Source of the DNA: Rhizobium lentis
GTDB taxonomy: Bacteria > Pseudomonadota > Alphaproteobacteria > Rhizobiales > Rhizobiaceae
Length of the DNA stretch: 64,000 nucleotides
Direction: 5' to 3'
Assembly: GCF_017352135.1 (NCBI RefSeq)
Contig: NZ_CP071456.1
Coordinates: 248,001 to 312,000, forward strand
Both the position numbers and the translations under genes were made by a program. Position 1 is the first letter of the stretch; the number at the start of each line of letters is the position of its first letter. The notes beneath the pieces were generated by a model, which worked only from the letters and a program-made list of their open reading frames with translations, had not been told where the DNA came from and did no database searches. This document shows positions 18,992 to 28,044 of this stretch, piece after piece.

Positions 18992-21087
18992 CGCGAATCT
19001 CCGTCTGTTCGTCCCAAGGATTGCGCCGGCTCTCCAGTCCGCTTACCGGGGACGGAGGGCTGCCGTGTTTTCCCGAGCCGCCCGACGTCGAAAATGACCA
19101 TGAAGCCGTTGTCGAAGCTACGGTCGACATCGGGCTCGGAATTGAACTTGAGCAGCGACGACGACTGGAGGGGGACCATGTGGTTTCGGTCTTGCGCGCC
19201 GCCGTCGAAATAGACGCCGACACCAGGCAGGCCGGTGGTCATGCGCAGGTCGACCATGACGAAACCGATTCCCGAGTCGATCAGCAGCTTGCGTTCCATC
19301 GGACCGAGATCGGCTGCAGTGATGGCCATGCCTGTATCCTGCCCACTCTCGAGCGTGGTCGAGACCTTTTGCCGGCCGTAGGTGGACAGGAGCAGGCGAT
19401 TGATCCGGTCGGCTGCGAAATGCTGGTCGCCGCCCAGCCATTCCCTGGTCCACCTTGCGGCGCTGATCCCCATCGGTTCTATCGACGAGGAGTCGGCCGA
19501 CACTTCATAGCCGGCCGGAACCAGGATACGTGGTCCCTCGGAGCTGATGACGCCAGCAATCAGCACCATCGTTGCGGCGGCGGCAAGCGCCGTTGCGCGC
19601 AGCCAGCCACGCGACGTGCCGTGCCAGAACGCCGCAACGGCCACCGCGACGACAATTGCGACGCCGAGAAAGGATAGCGAGCCGATGCGGTTGCCGATCT
19701 CCCACCCACTGCGCGTCAGGCGGAAGATGATGCTGAGGGGGTAGGCCAGCGTCACCAGAACGAGGACAACGAGGAGGCTTGACCGCCATAGGCGCCATCT
19801 GGTCGGCGGCCAGAGGATGCTCGCATTCCGAGGCTGCCCGTTGAAAACGAGCGAGCGGAGAAAGCCGGTGAGAAGTCCCAGGCAGATTAGCGCGACGCCC
19901 GCCATCGTCAGGTAACGTTGCCAAGCAGGCGCTAAGGCTCCCGTGTCCGACACGAAAAGCTTACGCGTCGAGGTCGAACTCGACACGAGTTGCGCTACCT
20001 CGTGCAGGCCGCCCGCCAGTACGGGAAGGATGTAGCCGCCGGTGGGATTCCCGACGATCTTCGACCAGGCGACCGGAGCAATCACGGCGATCAAGGCCAG
20101 CAGGATCGCCTGCCGCCTCCGCATAGCGGACGCGCCCTGTCTCAGGCTTTCCATCACCGCCGTGGCGCACAGAAGGGCCGTGCAAAAATAGGAGGTGAGA
20201 TGATGAGTAGCCGCAAGCGCCACGATCAGGACCATGGCGGCGACGACCGTCGGCCAGGCTGCCGCGTCGCTTCGCTCCATGCGTCGGCTTTCCGAAGCCA
20301 ACAGCACCGCCGCAAGCATGGGGATCGCCAGGCTTTCATAGGAATAGTGGACGTCGAACAGCAAAAACGTGGACGAGCCCATATAGATCAGGCAGGCGAT
20401 GGAGGCGATCCGTGCCGAGCCCGTGATCTTCTCAAAGAGCAGGAATAGCGTGAGCATCAGCATCATCCGTGCCGCCGCCAACACAATGAGGCCTGCCGCG
20501 AAAACGGACAGTCCGGAGAGGCTGACCAAAGCGGACGTTATGAGCTCCAGCCCGGGATAGAGCGGGCTGACCGGCAAAAGCGGATTGGGCAGGAACAGTC
20601 GTCCCGCCTCCAGAATGTCGTTCACCGTCGCCCAATGCAGGAACTCGTCATGGTCTATGAAGGCGACGGGCGCGCGGATGAGACGTACCACGAAGAGGGC
20701 TGAGGTGACGATCACTATGAGCGCCAAGCGCTCCAGGCGGCTGGCTCCCGGATGGATGATTCGCGCCGCCGCGGGGAGAAAGATCGCGGCGATGGCGCAA
20801 TAGAACGTTGGAACCGCCCAGCCCTCTCCCAGCCGACTGGCATTTGCAGCAAGAGCGGCCACAACAAGGGCGCAGCCGCATAGGAAGGCAAAGACCGGCG
20901 ACATCCCCAGCGATGAAGGATCGGCAACGTCCCCGACCGCGCTGTCCTGCCTGCGCAGGCCCAGAAATGCGGCGATCCACAGACCGACGCGTGGAATGGA
21001 AACCCTTCCTGGATAACCATGACGATAAGCTCCGTCCTGGTAGGCCTTCTGCCGGCCTGGAGAAGCCCGCCCCTTAACAACGGTCAT
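18988..21087 (-). CDS. Large membrane protein, GT-C/GT39-like glycosyltransferase or polymerase
   Basis: The 699-residue protein has about 10-13 membrane helices in residues 35-510 and a soluble C-terminal domain of about 180 residues. The first extracytoplasmic loop contains APVAFIDHDEFLHWATVNDI, an acidic DxDE motif in the position used for catalysis by GT-C enzymes that take polyprenyl-phosphate sugars. The C-terminal domain (GISAARWTREWLGGDQHFAADR...) resembles the periplasmic end domain of such enzymes. It could attach a sugar on the outer face or serve as the missing Wzy-type polymerase. The start overlaps the upstream gene by 14 bases; a later start is possible. Confidence 0.6.
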   Translation of the reverse strand: MTVVKGRASPGRQKAYQDGAYRHGYPGRVSIPRVGLWIAAFLGLRRQDSAVGDVADPSSLGMSPVFAFLCGCALVVAALAANASRLGEGWAVPTFYCAIAAIFLPAAARIIHPGASRLERLALIVIVTSALFVVRLIRAPVAFIDHDEFLHWATVNDILEAGRLFLPNPLLPVSPLYPGLELITSALVSLSGLSVFAAGLIVLAAARMMLMLTLFLLFEKITGSARIASIACLIYMGSSTFLLFDVHYSYESLAIPMLAAVLLASESRRMERSDAAAWPTVVAAMVLIVALAATHHLTSYFCTALLCATAVMESLRQGASAMRRRQAILLALIAVIAPVAWSKIVGNPTGGYILPVLAGGLHEVAQLVSSSTSTRKLFVSDTGALAPAWQRYLTMAGVALICLGLLTGFLRSLVFNGQPRNASILWPPTRWRLWRSSLLVVLVLVTLAYPLSIIFRLTRSGWEIGNRIGSLSFLGVAIVVAVAVAAFWHGTSRGWLRATALAAAATMVLIAGVISSEGPRILVPAGYEVSADSSSIEPMGISAARWTREWLGGDQHFAADRINRLLLSTYGRQKVSTTLESGQDTGMAITAADLGPMERKLLIDSGIGFVMVDLRMTTGLPGVGVYFDGGAQDRNHMVPLQSSSLLKFNSEPDVDRSFDNGFMVIFDVGRLGKTRQPSVPGKRTGEPAQSLGRTDGDSR

Positions 21088-22234
21088 GGTGCTTCAAATC
21101 TCCAAGCAGTGCAGGACCGGTTCGCAGTTCAGGCTGCGGATGCGAAAGGACGCGTTTGTACACCACCAGCAGCCGGTCCGTGCAATCGTTCCAGTCCGGC
21201 AACCTCGTCTCGATTGAGATCGGCCCCGCGTCCATGGCCGCCAGCATTTCACGCGCGATGAAGTCTGGCAAAGCGTTGAGCGGAACGGATCGCACGAGGC
21301 CCTCCTCAGCCAGCTCCCGAAAGCCGGATGTGTCGGCGGTCAGTACGGGAGCCTTGACCGAAAGCGCCTCCATAACCGCCACGGGATGAGCTTCATAATC
21401 GCTGAGGAGTACGACGAGAGCGGCCGAAGACAAAAGATCGGCCATTGCAGACCGGTCGGCAGGCGGAATTGCCCCGATCTCGACACGGTTGCCAAGCCCG
21501 AGCTCGGCCACCTGCTGACGCAGCTTCGCCTCATAGGGTCCTTCTCCCAGGATCCGAAGGCGCATATCAGGGAATTTCTGTGCCAGGACATGAAATGCAG
21601 CAAGCGCCCGATGATGACCTTTATAGCGCTCCAGCCTGCCGAGCGAGACAATCAGCGGCCTGTCGTGAGGCGAAGCCGGTCGCCGCCCGGATGTTTCCGG
21701 CAGGCGCGCGCCATTGGGGATAACGATGAACCGATCTCTCGCGATTGCCATACTCCGGCTGAAGAGATCCGCTTCGAATCGCGACACGCCAATGAGTTGC
21801 GCTGCCCTGGCAGCCAGAGGCGCAAGCATTCTATGTTGGAGGCGCCGGATCGAGGTCCGAAATGGCGACGAATGGCCACCGCTGTGAAAGGTGACCACGA
21901 AAGGAAGGCCTTTGCGCGATGCGGCGGCCATTCCCAGCGGTGCCAGGAAGGTGTGGTAGCCCTGAACATGCATCAGGTCCCAATCCCCTTCGGCAACCGC
22001 CCTGAACACGCCGGGAGCGAAGCACCAATCCCGCCCACGGGGAAACGTCTTCAGCCTGACAATCTGCACGCCGTCTCGGGTTTCCGCTGCCGGAAGAAGG
22101 CCGTCGGGATTGCCCGTCAATACCGTCACCGCATGCCCCTTGCGCACGAGCCGGCTTGCGACCTCGCTGACATGGGTTTCCGTTCCTCCGGCAAAAGGCA
22201 GGTATCTCGCGCTGAGCATCAAAATGCGCATCAT
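21074..22234 (-). CDS. Family 4 glycosyltransferase
   Basis: The 386-residue GT-B protein opens with MRILMLSARYLPFAGGTETHVSEVASRLVRKGH, the glycine-rich donor-side loop of GT4 enzymes. The second domain begins near RPLIVSLGRLERYKGHHRALAAFHVLA, and the E-x7-E region is YEAHPVAVMEALSVKAPVLTAD. It would be a cytoplasmic retaining transferase that uses a nucleotide sugar. It sits 26 bases after the family 2 transferase gene and overlaps the 699-residue membrane protein gene, as part of one operon. Confidence 0.9.
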   Translation of the reverse strand: MMRILMLSARYLPFAGGTETHVSEVASRLVRKGHAVTVLTGNPDGLLPAAETRDGVQIVRLKTFPRGRDWCFAPGVFRAVAEGDWDLMHVQGYHTFLAPLGMAAASRKGLPFVVTFHSGGHSSPFRTSIRRLQHRMLAPLAARAAQLIGVSRFEADLFSRSMAIARDRFIVIPNGARLPETSGRRPASPHDRPLIVSLGRLERYKGHHRALAAFHVLAQKFPDMRLRILGEGPYEAKLRQQVAELGLGNRVEIGAIPPADRSAMADLLSSAALVVLLSDYEAHPVAVMEALSVKAPVLTADTSGFRELAEEGLVRSVPLNALPDFIAREMLAAMDAGPISIETRLPDWNDCTDRLLVVYKRVLSHPQPELRTGPALLGDLKHHDRC

Positions 22235-22260
22235 GCGGCCTCGCCAATTGAATCCAGACC

Positions 22261-23034
22261 TCAGGAAATGCCCTGCTCGAGGACTTGGACGCCCGTCGGC
22301 GTACTGACGCGTTCTCGGAAGATCGTCTTCAGCACGCGCCAGCCGTCCGGAAGCGCACGCAGATTGCTGACGCCGTAGATACGCTCCGATTCAAAGCTCG
22401 CGACCTCCATGATTTTGAGGTTGTTCTTGAGAGCCCGCAAATTGATCAGCGTCTCAATTTCGAAGCCGTCGCAATCGGCGCGCAGCAAGGGAACATGCCG
22501 TCTCCAAAAGCCCATGTAGCCGTAGCAAAGATCGCTAAAAGAGCTGCCATAGAGCATCCGGACCAGGAGGGTCAGGCCCAGATTGCCGAAACGGCGGATG
22601 ACGGTCATGTCGCTGGTGCCGCCACCCTGCATAAAGCGCGAACCCTTGACGAAATCCGCACCTGCAACAAGAGCCGCGACGAACAGGATGATTTCGTAGG
22701 GATCCATCGACCCGTCAGCATCAAGCATCACGATCATATCACCAGATGCGGCTTCGAAGCCCGTCCGCAATGCGATGCCTTTGCCCTTCTTAGGCTGAAG
22801 TACGATCTTGACATCATCGCGCATGCTTCGCGCTATGTCCGGCGTTCCGTCCGTCGATCGCCCATCGACGATGATGATTTCATGCACCCATGTCGGGATG
22901 CGGGGCAAAAGCAGCTTAATGTTTTCCGCTTCGTTCAAGGTTGGAATGACGAGTGAGGTCCTTGGCAAATTGAACATCGGACCTTGGACCGGCATCGAGG
23001 AATGCGAGGATTCTAAAGCTTCGATTATAGACAT
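22261..23034 (-). CDS. Family 2 glycosyltransferase, DPM1/dolichol-phosphate-mannosyltransferase-like
   Basis: The 257-residue protein starts at the ATG at 23034, with AAGGAG 7 bases upstream; a longer frame to 23067 lacks a good ribosome site. The sequence has TSLVIPTLNEAENIKLLLPRIP, the segment IIIVDGRSTDGTPDIAR, KKGKGIALRTGFEAASGD and the catalytic metal site MLDADGSMDP (D105-D107). These motifs match polyprenol-phosphate sugar synthases of the DPM1 kind, without C-terminal membrane helices. It could make the lipid-phosphate sugar used by the GT-C-like membrane protein of the same operon, a functional link worth testing. Confidence 0.82.
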   Translation of the reverse strand: MSIIEALESSHSSMPVQGPMFNLPRTSLVIPTLNEAENIKLLLPRIPTWVHEIIIVDGRSTDGTPDIARSMRDDVKIVLQPKKGKGIALRTGFEAASGDMIVMLDADGSMDPYEIILFVAALVAGADFVKGSRFMQGGGTSDMTVIRRFGNLGLTLLVRMLYGSSFSDLCYGYMGFWRRHVPLLRADCDGFEIETLINLRALKNNLKIMEVASFESERIYGVSNLRALPDGWRVLKTIFRERVSTPTGVQVLEQGIS

Positions 23035-23150
23035 AAGCTCTCCTTGGCGTTTTGGACCGCGTGACAAATCGCAAATCGACGATGCCCCTGAGCTCTTTGG
23101 CCGAGAGGAGGACTAAACTCTCCCAGTCGGGAAGAGTATGTGGTTATGCC

Positions 23151-24491
23151 TCAATGTACTTTGATCAGATCGCCAGGCTGTAAGACCGTTTCTTCGGTCG
23201 CAGGTTCGACGATGACACCATTCGGTCCAGGCCGAACGATTTCGAATTCAACATCGGCAGTATCATTCGACGACACCATGGACCGGAAAATTTCAAGATC
23301 GCTCTCGGTCGTCTTCAACGCCGTGGATAGGCCTCTTTCGGCATCCGCAGCCGACTTTTCGATCTCGATCTTGCGTTCGATACGATCGCGCTCAACGTCT
23401 TGTTTTGCTGCCGCCAGCCGTTGCTTTGCGCTCTCGACATCGATGACGGCTTGCTGCTTTCGATCTTCCGACTCGGTCAGTTCGCTTTGTGCCCGGGTCA
23501 ACTCAATGCTGGTGACAAGTTTGTTTTTGGCCAAATTCTCGATACTTGCCAGCCGATCCTGACGAACCCGAATGGTTGCATCATAATTGCCGACGCGTGC
23601 CTGACGCAGATCGAGATCGGCCTGAGCATTGGCAACAGATTTTGCGTAAGCACTGCTCTGCGCATCCTTGCTCGTCGTTACCAATTGGCGCTGCCATGCT
23701 TCATCATCCAGCAGCCGTTGAGCATCGGGATCGGGACCAAGAACAGGTGTGCCAATGCTGGCAATTTGTACGGAATCGCGTTTCGCCCTGAGCACTTCGG
23801 TTCGCGACGCAAGCCGCTTCAGATCGGCCAGCCCAGCCTTCAACCGCTCGATCTGGCGTGATATTTCCACACTCTGCCATGGCTCAATACTCTTCGCAGC
23901 CATGCCGCCGGCTTGCGCGACGGCGTGCAGAACAGTCATGCCATCAACATATCGAAACGACCCAGGATTCCGAACCGGGCCAGTAATATAAATTGGCTGG
24001 TGCTCAATCTTGACGATATTCACGAACCCCTTTCTGCCGACCAAACTTTCGTACGAAGGAAGAATTATCGCCTCCACATCCGCCGGAGGAAGCCCTCGAA
24101 CCGGGAAGCGTCCCAAAAGAGGAAGCGAAATCGTCCCGTCCGCTTCAACGACGTATTCGCCAGTGAGCTCGGGCCGCTGGTAAAAGTTCCAGGGAACCGT
24201 GCCCCGTGAGCCCGTCCAGCGATCTTCGACGGAGGCCAAGCTTTCGTAAAATGCAAGATCCAATTTATCGCCTGAGCGAAGAACGTCACGCAACAATTGA
24301 GGCCGTCGCGCCGAAGTGTCACCAGATGTCACAACCGAGACCGATTTCGTGGGCGCAGGTAACTCTTCTGATGCCGCCGTCAATGGAACAATTGCTGCGA
24401 ATACCATGCACAGTATTGTTTGATTTAGGCGAGAACCACTTCTCACCCTATATTGAGGCCTAGCTGGCGATATTATCTGCGAAAGCTTCAT
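23151..24491 (-). CDS. Polysaccharide export protein, ExoF-like
   Basis: The 446-residue protein has a signal-like N-terminus (QTILCMVFAAIVPLTAASE). A poly-export domain follows at about 70-160 (LRSGDKLDLAFYESL ... GEYVVEADGTISLPLLGRFPV), and an SLBB-like segment at about 175-205 (IYITGPVRNPGSFRYVDGMTVLHAVAQAGGM). A long coiled-coil region (about 210-410, rich in Q, E, K and A heptads) and a closing LQPGDLIKV strand complete it. This order and length match ExoF of succinoglycan loci, a periplasmic/outer-membrane partner of a Wzc-like ExoP. It is the first gene of the nine-gene operon. No ExoP or priming ExoY gene lies beside it. Confidence 0.8.
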   Translation of the reverse strand: MKLSQIISPARPQYRVRSGSRLNQTILCMVFAAIVPLTAASEELPAPTKSVSVVTSGDTSARRPQLLRDVLRSGDKLDLAFYESLASVEDRWTGSRGTVPWNFYQRPELTGEYVVEADGTISLPLLGRFPVRGLPPADVEAIILPSYESLVGRKGFVNIVKIEHQPIYITGPVRNPGSFRYVDGMTVLHAVAQAGGMAAKSIEPWQSVEISRQIERLKAGLADLKRLASRTEVLRAKRDSVQIASIGTPVLGPDPDAQRLLDDEAWQRQLVTTSKDAQSSAYAKSVANAQADLDLRQARVGNYDATIRVRQDRLASIENLAKNKLVTSIELTRAQSELTESEDRKQQAVIDVESAKQRLAAAKQDVERDRIERKIEIEKSAADAERGLSTALKTTESDLEIFRSMVSSNDTADVEFEIVRPGPNGVIVEPATEETVLQPGDLIKVH

Positions 24492-24640
24492 GATCGAATT
24501 TCCGCCTTGAAAAGGCGCCGATGGCCCCCAGATACTTTTAAGGTTAACATAATAATAATCATATTCAATAGTAGTTAAGAATAATTAATACATACACCAA
24601 AGAGTCTTGGAGCTTGGCTCGAAAAGAATTCAATAAACAT
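24492..24640 (-). promoter_or_regulatory. AT-rich probable promoter region of the polysaccharide operon
   Basis: Bases 24535-24600 contain an unusually AT-rich run in an otherwise G+C-rich window, for example aaggttaacataataataat and agttaagaataattaataca. It lies 45-110 bases upstream of the exoF-like start, where a promoter or a binding site for a Ros/MucR-type zinc-finger repressor would be expected. Ros/MucR proteins bind AT-rich DNA and control exopolysaccharide genes in rhizobia; the link here is inference. Confidence 0.4.
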
Positions 24641-24800
24641 AGTATCTTGCGGTCGATCTGAAGACGATGCGAATGTGACTGATGATGATCCAGGCTCGGG
24701 CCGAATCGATTGATTTTTCCAAATCCTTTGGGAGAACCGCAGACATCTGCCAAGCCATAGTGCGCCACGACCAAGCGGCGTGATAGCGCTGTGGATTAGG
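24640..24800 (-). pseudogene. IS5-family-like transposase, C-terminal relic
   Basis: The minus strand encodes SWRTMAWQMSAVLPKDLEKS followed by IDSARAWIIISHIRI, corresponding to the VERTFAWL...KS.ASA.AWIIIA.IRI tail of IS5-like transposases and to the relic at 12300-12480. Upstream coding sequence is scrambled and no inverted repeat ends are recognisable. Both relics point the same way and bracket the polysaccharide operon. Confidence 0.55.
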
Positions 24801-24899
24801 CCGCCAGACGGCGGGAACTGCCCTACGGTCGGCCGGGCACTCAGTATAAGCAGGAAGGCTCAAGCACAGGCTTGAGGATGGCTTATCCAGTTTCGACAG

Positions 24900-25050
24900 G
24901 TTGATCTGATGGTCGGTGGCGTCCGGCGGAGACGCTGGACAACCAAACGCAAACTGCAGATCATCGGGAAGAGTTTGCCCCAAGGGAGACCATTTCCTCG
25001 GCGGCTCTCGGACTTGGATATTGTGTCGGCGATAGGAAGTTTACCTGCTT
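24900..25050 (+). pseudogene. Possible IS66-family OrfA (TnpA) N-terminal relic
   Basis: The plus-strand frame through the ATG at 24909 gives LMVGGVRRRRWTTKRKLQII and then GKSLPQG. This looks like the GGxRRRRRW-S-x-EEK-x-RIV start of IS66-type OrfA helix-turn-helix proteins. The similarity fades after about 30 residues, and no OrfB or transposase follows. It is probably a decayed fragment; the assignment is from motif memory only. Confidence 0.4.
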
Positions 25051-25248
25051 CCCGCCCAACGGATTGTCTGATTATCGGAATATATTTTGCGCGTATTACG
25101 GAAGAAGTCCGCGAGAAGGTGGTCGGCCACAGGCGTTTACTAGGCGAGTTTGAACAGCATCGCATCGGCCCCTGCTGGAAACCAGCGATAATGACGGCAG
25201 GTGCGGATTACGCAATTCATTATTGGATTTTGAATAAAGGGAATCGCG

Positions 25249-26202
25249 ATGACCAAACCACCGCAGTTTACCTGGGACGATCTGCAGTTTTTTCTCGCCG
25301 TCGCCCGCACCGGCCAGCTCTCGACGGCGGCCCGCCAGCTGCGCTCCAGCCATGCCACCGTCTCGCGCCGTATCGACCGGCTGGAATTCACCCTCAAGGT
25401 CAAGCTGTTCGAGCGAAATCCGCGCGGATACGTGTTGACCGCCATGGGGACGCGATTCGTCGAGACGGCCGAGCGGATGGAGCAGGAGACCGAGCGGCTG
25501 CGCGCCGACCTCGCCGACGGCTCGATGGCGCAGCGCGGCCTCGTGCGCCTGAGCGCACCGGAGGGCTTTGCCAATTTCTTCTTCGCCACCGTGCTGCCGC
25601 AGTTTGCCGCCCAGCATCCGCATCTCTCGCTCGAGCTGGTGACGATCCAGCAGATCATGTCGCTGTCGCGCAAGGAGGCCGATCTTTCCGTTGTGCTCGA
25701 TGAGCCGAAAGGCGGGCCTTACTACGCCGAGAAGCTGACCGACTATCATCTGCAGATTTACGGCTCGCGCGACTATCTCGCAAAGGCGCCCGATATCACC
25801 TGCCGTGAGGATCTGCTTGAGCATCCCTTCGTCAGCTATATCGAGGAAATGATTTTTGCGCCGGGGCTCGACTATCTCAGCGACGTGCATCCGCGCATCA
25901 AGCCGCAGTTCCAGAGCTCCAGCATCTTCGCGCAACTCACCGCCACCCGAAACGGCCTCGGCCTCTGCATCCTGCCCTATTTCTTCGCCAGCCGTTATCC
26001 CGAGCTCGTGCGCGTGCTGCCCGAGGAGATCGACCTCAAGCGCCAATACTGGATCACCTGCCATCGCGACCTGAAACAGGTGCCGCGCGTGCGCGCCGTC
26101 ATCGACTTCCTGCGCGCGGCCGTGCGCGGCGAAGATGCGCGCTTCGTGCCGCCCTTTGTCGCCGCCGCCAACGCCACGCGTCGATCGGAATCCGAAACGT
26201 GA
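25249..26202 (+). CDS. LysR-family transcriptional regulator
   Basis: The 317-residue protein has the N-terminal winged helix of LysR regulators: TWDDLQFFLAVARTGQLSTAARQLRSSHATVSRRIDRLE at about 5-45. A type 2 periplasmic-binding-like effector domain follows (about 95-300), ending with a positively charged RQYWITCHRDLKQVPRVRAVIDFLR tail. It abuts the convergent cupin gene with no base between the two stop codons. The upstream 200 bases hold an IS relic, so its promoter is probably the short sequence just before 25249. Its targets are unknown; the neighbouring cupin and glutaryl-CoA dehydrogenase genes are candidates. Confidence 0.9.
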   Translation: MTKPPQFTWDDLQFFLAVARTGQLSTAARQLRSSHATVSRRIDRLEFTLKVKLFERNPRGYVLTAMGTRFVETAERMEQETERLRADLADGSMAQRGLVRLSAPEGFANFFFATVLPQFAAQHPHLSLELVTIQQIMSLSRKEADLSVVLDEPKGGPYYAEKLTDYHLQIYGSRDYLAKAPDITCREDLLEHPFVSYIEEMIFAPGLDYLSDVHPRIKPQFQSSSIFAQLTATRNGLGLCILPYFFASRYPELVRVLPEEIDLKRQYWITCHRDLKQVPRVRAVIDFLRAAVRGEDARFVPPFVAAANATRRSESET

Positions 26203-26541
26203 TTACTTGAGAAACTCGGCCCGATGCGGCGTGAAGCTATCGATCAGCCGGCCCTTTTCCAGCGCCTTGACGCCGTGAACGAGATTGGGCGGCACGATGA
26301 AGCTGCCGCCCTGTTTCAGCACCTCGGTGCGGCCATCGATCGTCACTTCGAAGCTGCCTTCGGCGACATAACTTGCCTGGATGTGCGGATGCGAATGGGC
26401 AGCTCCGACGGCGCCGCTTTCGAACGCCACTTCCACCATCATCATTTCGGGCAGATAGGTCATGATGCGCCTGACGACGCCGGGCTCCGGATTGACCCAT
26501 TCGGCGCCTTCGGCCGATACGAACAGATCGCTTGACGACAT
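26203..26541 (-). CDS. Cupin protein, KdgF-like (uronate ring-opening type)
   Basis: The 112-residue protein starts at the ATG at 26541, preceded by GGAGG at 6-8 bases. The frame runs on much further upstream antisense to gcdH but is not a gene there. The single cupin barrel has the metal-ligand motif AAHSHPHIQASYV (H49, H51 and H53 region), then FIVPPNLVHGVKALEKG with H89, and ends DSFTPHRAEFL. This closely follows KdgF, which speeds linearisation of unsaturated uronates from pectin or alginate. No pectinase or uronate genes are in view, so the substrate role is by family only. Confidence 0.72.
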   Translation of the reverse strand: MSSSDLFVSAEGAEWVNPEPGVVRRIMTYLPEMMMVEVAFESGAVGAAHSHPHIQASYVAEGSFEVTIDGRTEVLKQGGSFIVPPNLVHGVKALEKGRLIDSFTPHRAEFLK

Positions 26542-26712
26542 TTCCGCCTCCTCATTCCAGAATCGAACGCGGGCAAAGTGGATCATGCCGCGGCGTTTGA
26601 AAAGATGGCGCGGCTCGTCTTTTCGACGCGTGCGCCCGCTGTTGACGCGATCGGTCGGCGGGTCTATGGCCAGTTTGAAGGCAAGCCTGATGAACGGTGA
26701 GGAGACGCCGCC

Positions 26713-27900
26713 ATGCAGCATACGCGCGAGGTTTTCGACTGGGCCGACCCGTTCCGTCTGGTGGAGCAGCTGACCAACGAGGAGCGCATGGTGCAGGATA
26801 CCGCCCATGCCTATGCACAGCAAAAGCTCGCTCCCCGCGTTCTCGACGCCTTTCGCAATGAAAAGACCGATCCCGCCATTTTCCGCGAAATGGGCGAACT
26901 TGGCCTGCTCGGCCCGACGATCTCGCCCGCTTACGGCGGTGCCGGCCTCGGTTATGTCGCCTACGGCCTGATCGCTCGCGAGGTCGAACGGGTCGACAGC
27001 GGTTACCGTTCGATGATGAGCGTGCAGTCCTCTCTGGTCATGGTGCCGATCGAGACCTTCGGCTCCGAAGCGCAGAAGGTGAAATACCTGCCGAAATTGG
27101 CGGCTGGCGAATGGATCGGCTGTTTCGGCCTGACCGAACCCGATCATGGTTCCGACCCTGGCTCGATGGCGACGCGCGCCAAAAAGGTCGACGGCGGCTA
27201 CAGCCTCACCGGCTCGAAGACCTGGATCTCCAATGCCCCGATCGCCGATGTCTTCGTCGTCTGGGCAAAGACCGAGGACGGCCTCATCCGCGGCTTCATT
27301 CTCGAAAAGGGCTGGAAAGGGCTTTCGGCTCCCGCCATCCACGGCAAGGTGGGCTTGCGCGCCTCGATCACAGGCGAAGTGGTGATGGACGAGGTCTTCG
27401 TGCCCGAGGAAAACCTCCTGCCCGGCGTCACCGGCCTCAAGGGACCGTTCACCTGCCTCAACTCGGCTCGCTTCGGTATTGCCTGGGGCGCTCTCGGCGC
27501 GGCGGAAGATTGTTATGCCAGGGCACGGCAATATACGCTTGAGCGCAAGCAGTTCGGCCGGCCGCTCGCCGCCAACCAGCTGATCCAGAAGAAGCTCGCC
27601 GATATGGCCGCCGAGATCGCCCTCGGCCTTCAGGGTTGCCTGCGGCTCGGCCGCATGAAGGAGGAAGGCGCCCCGCCGGTGGAGCTGACCTCGATCCTCA
27701 AGCGCAACAGCTGCGGCAAGGCACTGGAGATGGCGCGGGCCGCCCGTGACATGCTCGGCGGCAACGGCATTTCCGACGAATTCGGCATCGCCCGCCATCT
27801 CGTCAACCTCGAGGTGGTCAACACCTATGAGGGCACGCACGACATCCACGCGCTGATCATCGGCCGGGCGATCACCGGCATCGCCGCCTTTGCGAACTAA
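26713..27900 (+). CDS. gcdH: Glutaryl-CoA dehydrogenase-like acyl-CoA dehydrogenase
   Basis: The 395-residue flavoprotein has the acyl-CoA dehydrogenase domains in order: an N-terminal helical domain, a middle beta domain with [20 protein letters not shown] and [16 protein letters not shown], and a C-terminal helical domain. The catalytic base lies in [15 protein letters not shown] (E373), and [10 protein letters not shown] is the glutaryl-CoA dehydrogenase version of the signature. The enzyme converts glutaryl-CoA to crotonyl-CoA with FAD in lysine, tryptophan or glutarate breakdown. It is transcribed divergently from the cupin gene with 171 bases between starts. A palindromic element sits directly after its stop. 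Confidence 0.92.
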   Translation: MQHTREVFDWADPFRLVEQLTNEERMVQDTAHAYAQQKLAPRVLDAFRNEKTDPAIFREMGELGLLGPTISPAYGGAGLGYVAYGLIAREVERVDSGYRSMMSVQSSLVMVPIETFGSEAQKVKYLPKLAAGEWIGCFGLTEPDHGSDPGSMATRAKKVDGGYSLTGSKTWISNAPIADVFVVWAKTEDGLIRGFILEKGWKGLSAPAIHGKVGLRASITGEVVMDEVFVPEENLLPGVTGLKGPFTCLNSARFGIAWGALGAAEDCYARARQYTLERKQFGRPLAANQLIQKKLADMAAEIALGLQGCLRLGRMKEEGAPPVELTSILKRNSCGKALEMARAARDMLGGNGISDEFGIARHLVNLEVVNTYEGTHDIHALIIGRAITGIAAFAN

Positions 27901-27947
27901 TGCATGTCGCCCAAAAGTGTGGAGCGGTTTTGGGACAACGACATGCA
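27901..27947. repeat. Dispersed palindromic element, nested hairpin
   Basis: The 47 bases fold as nested arms: tgcatgtcg (27901-27909) with cgacatgca (27939-27947), and inside it cccaaaa (27910-27916) with ttttggg. The loop carries gtgtggagcgg. It starts at the first base after the gcdH stop and could act as an mRNA 3' hairpin or terminator. The inner core is close to the one at 47919-47941 (aaaagtgtgtaacggttttg). Confidence 0.7.
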
Positions 27948-28044
27948 TGAGACAAAGGTGCGTATCGGCGAATTGCCACGCGCCTGACAATGTGCAACTT
28001 TCCCGCAGCTACGGCTCGAAAGCCGGCAAAGAGGGGGATCGCGC

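Noticed and set aside
26542..27990. Long minus-strand frame continuing upstream of the cupin gene
   Set aside because: It is antisense to glutaryl-CoA dehydrogenase; only the last 112 residues from the ATG at 26541 are a real protein with an RBS.
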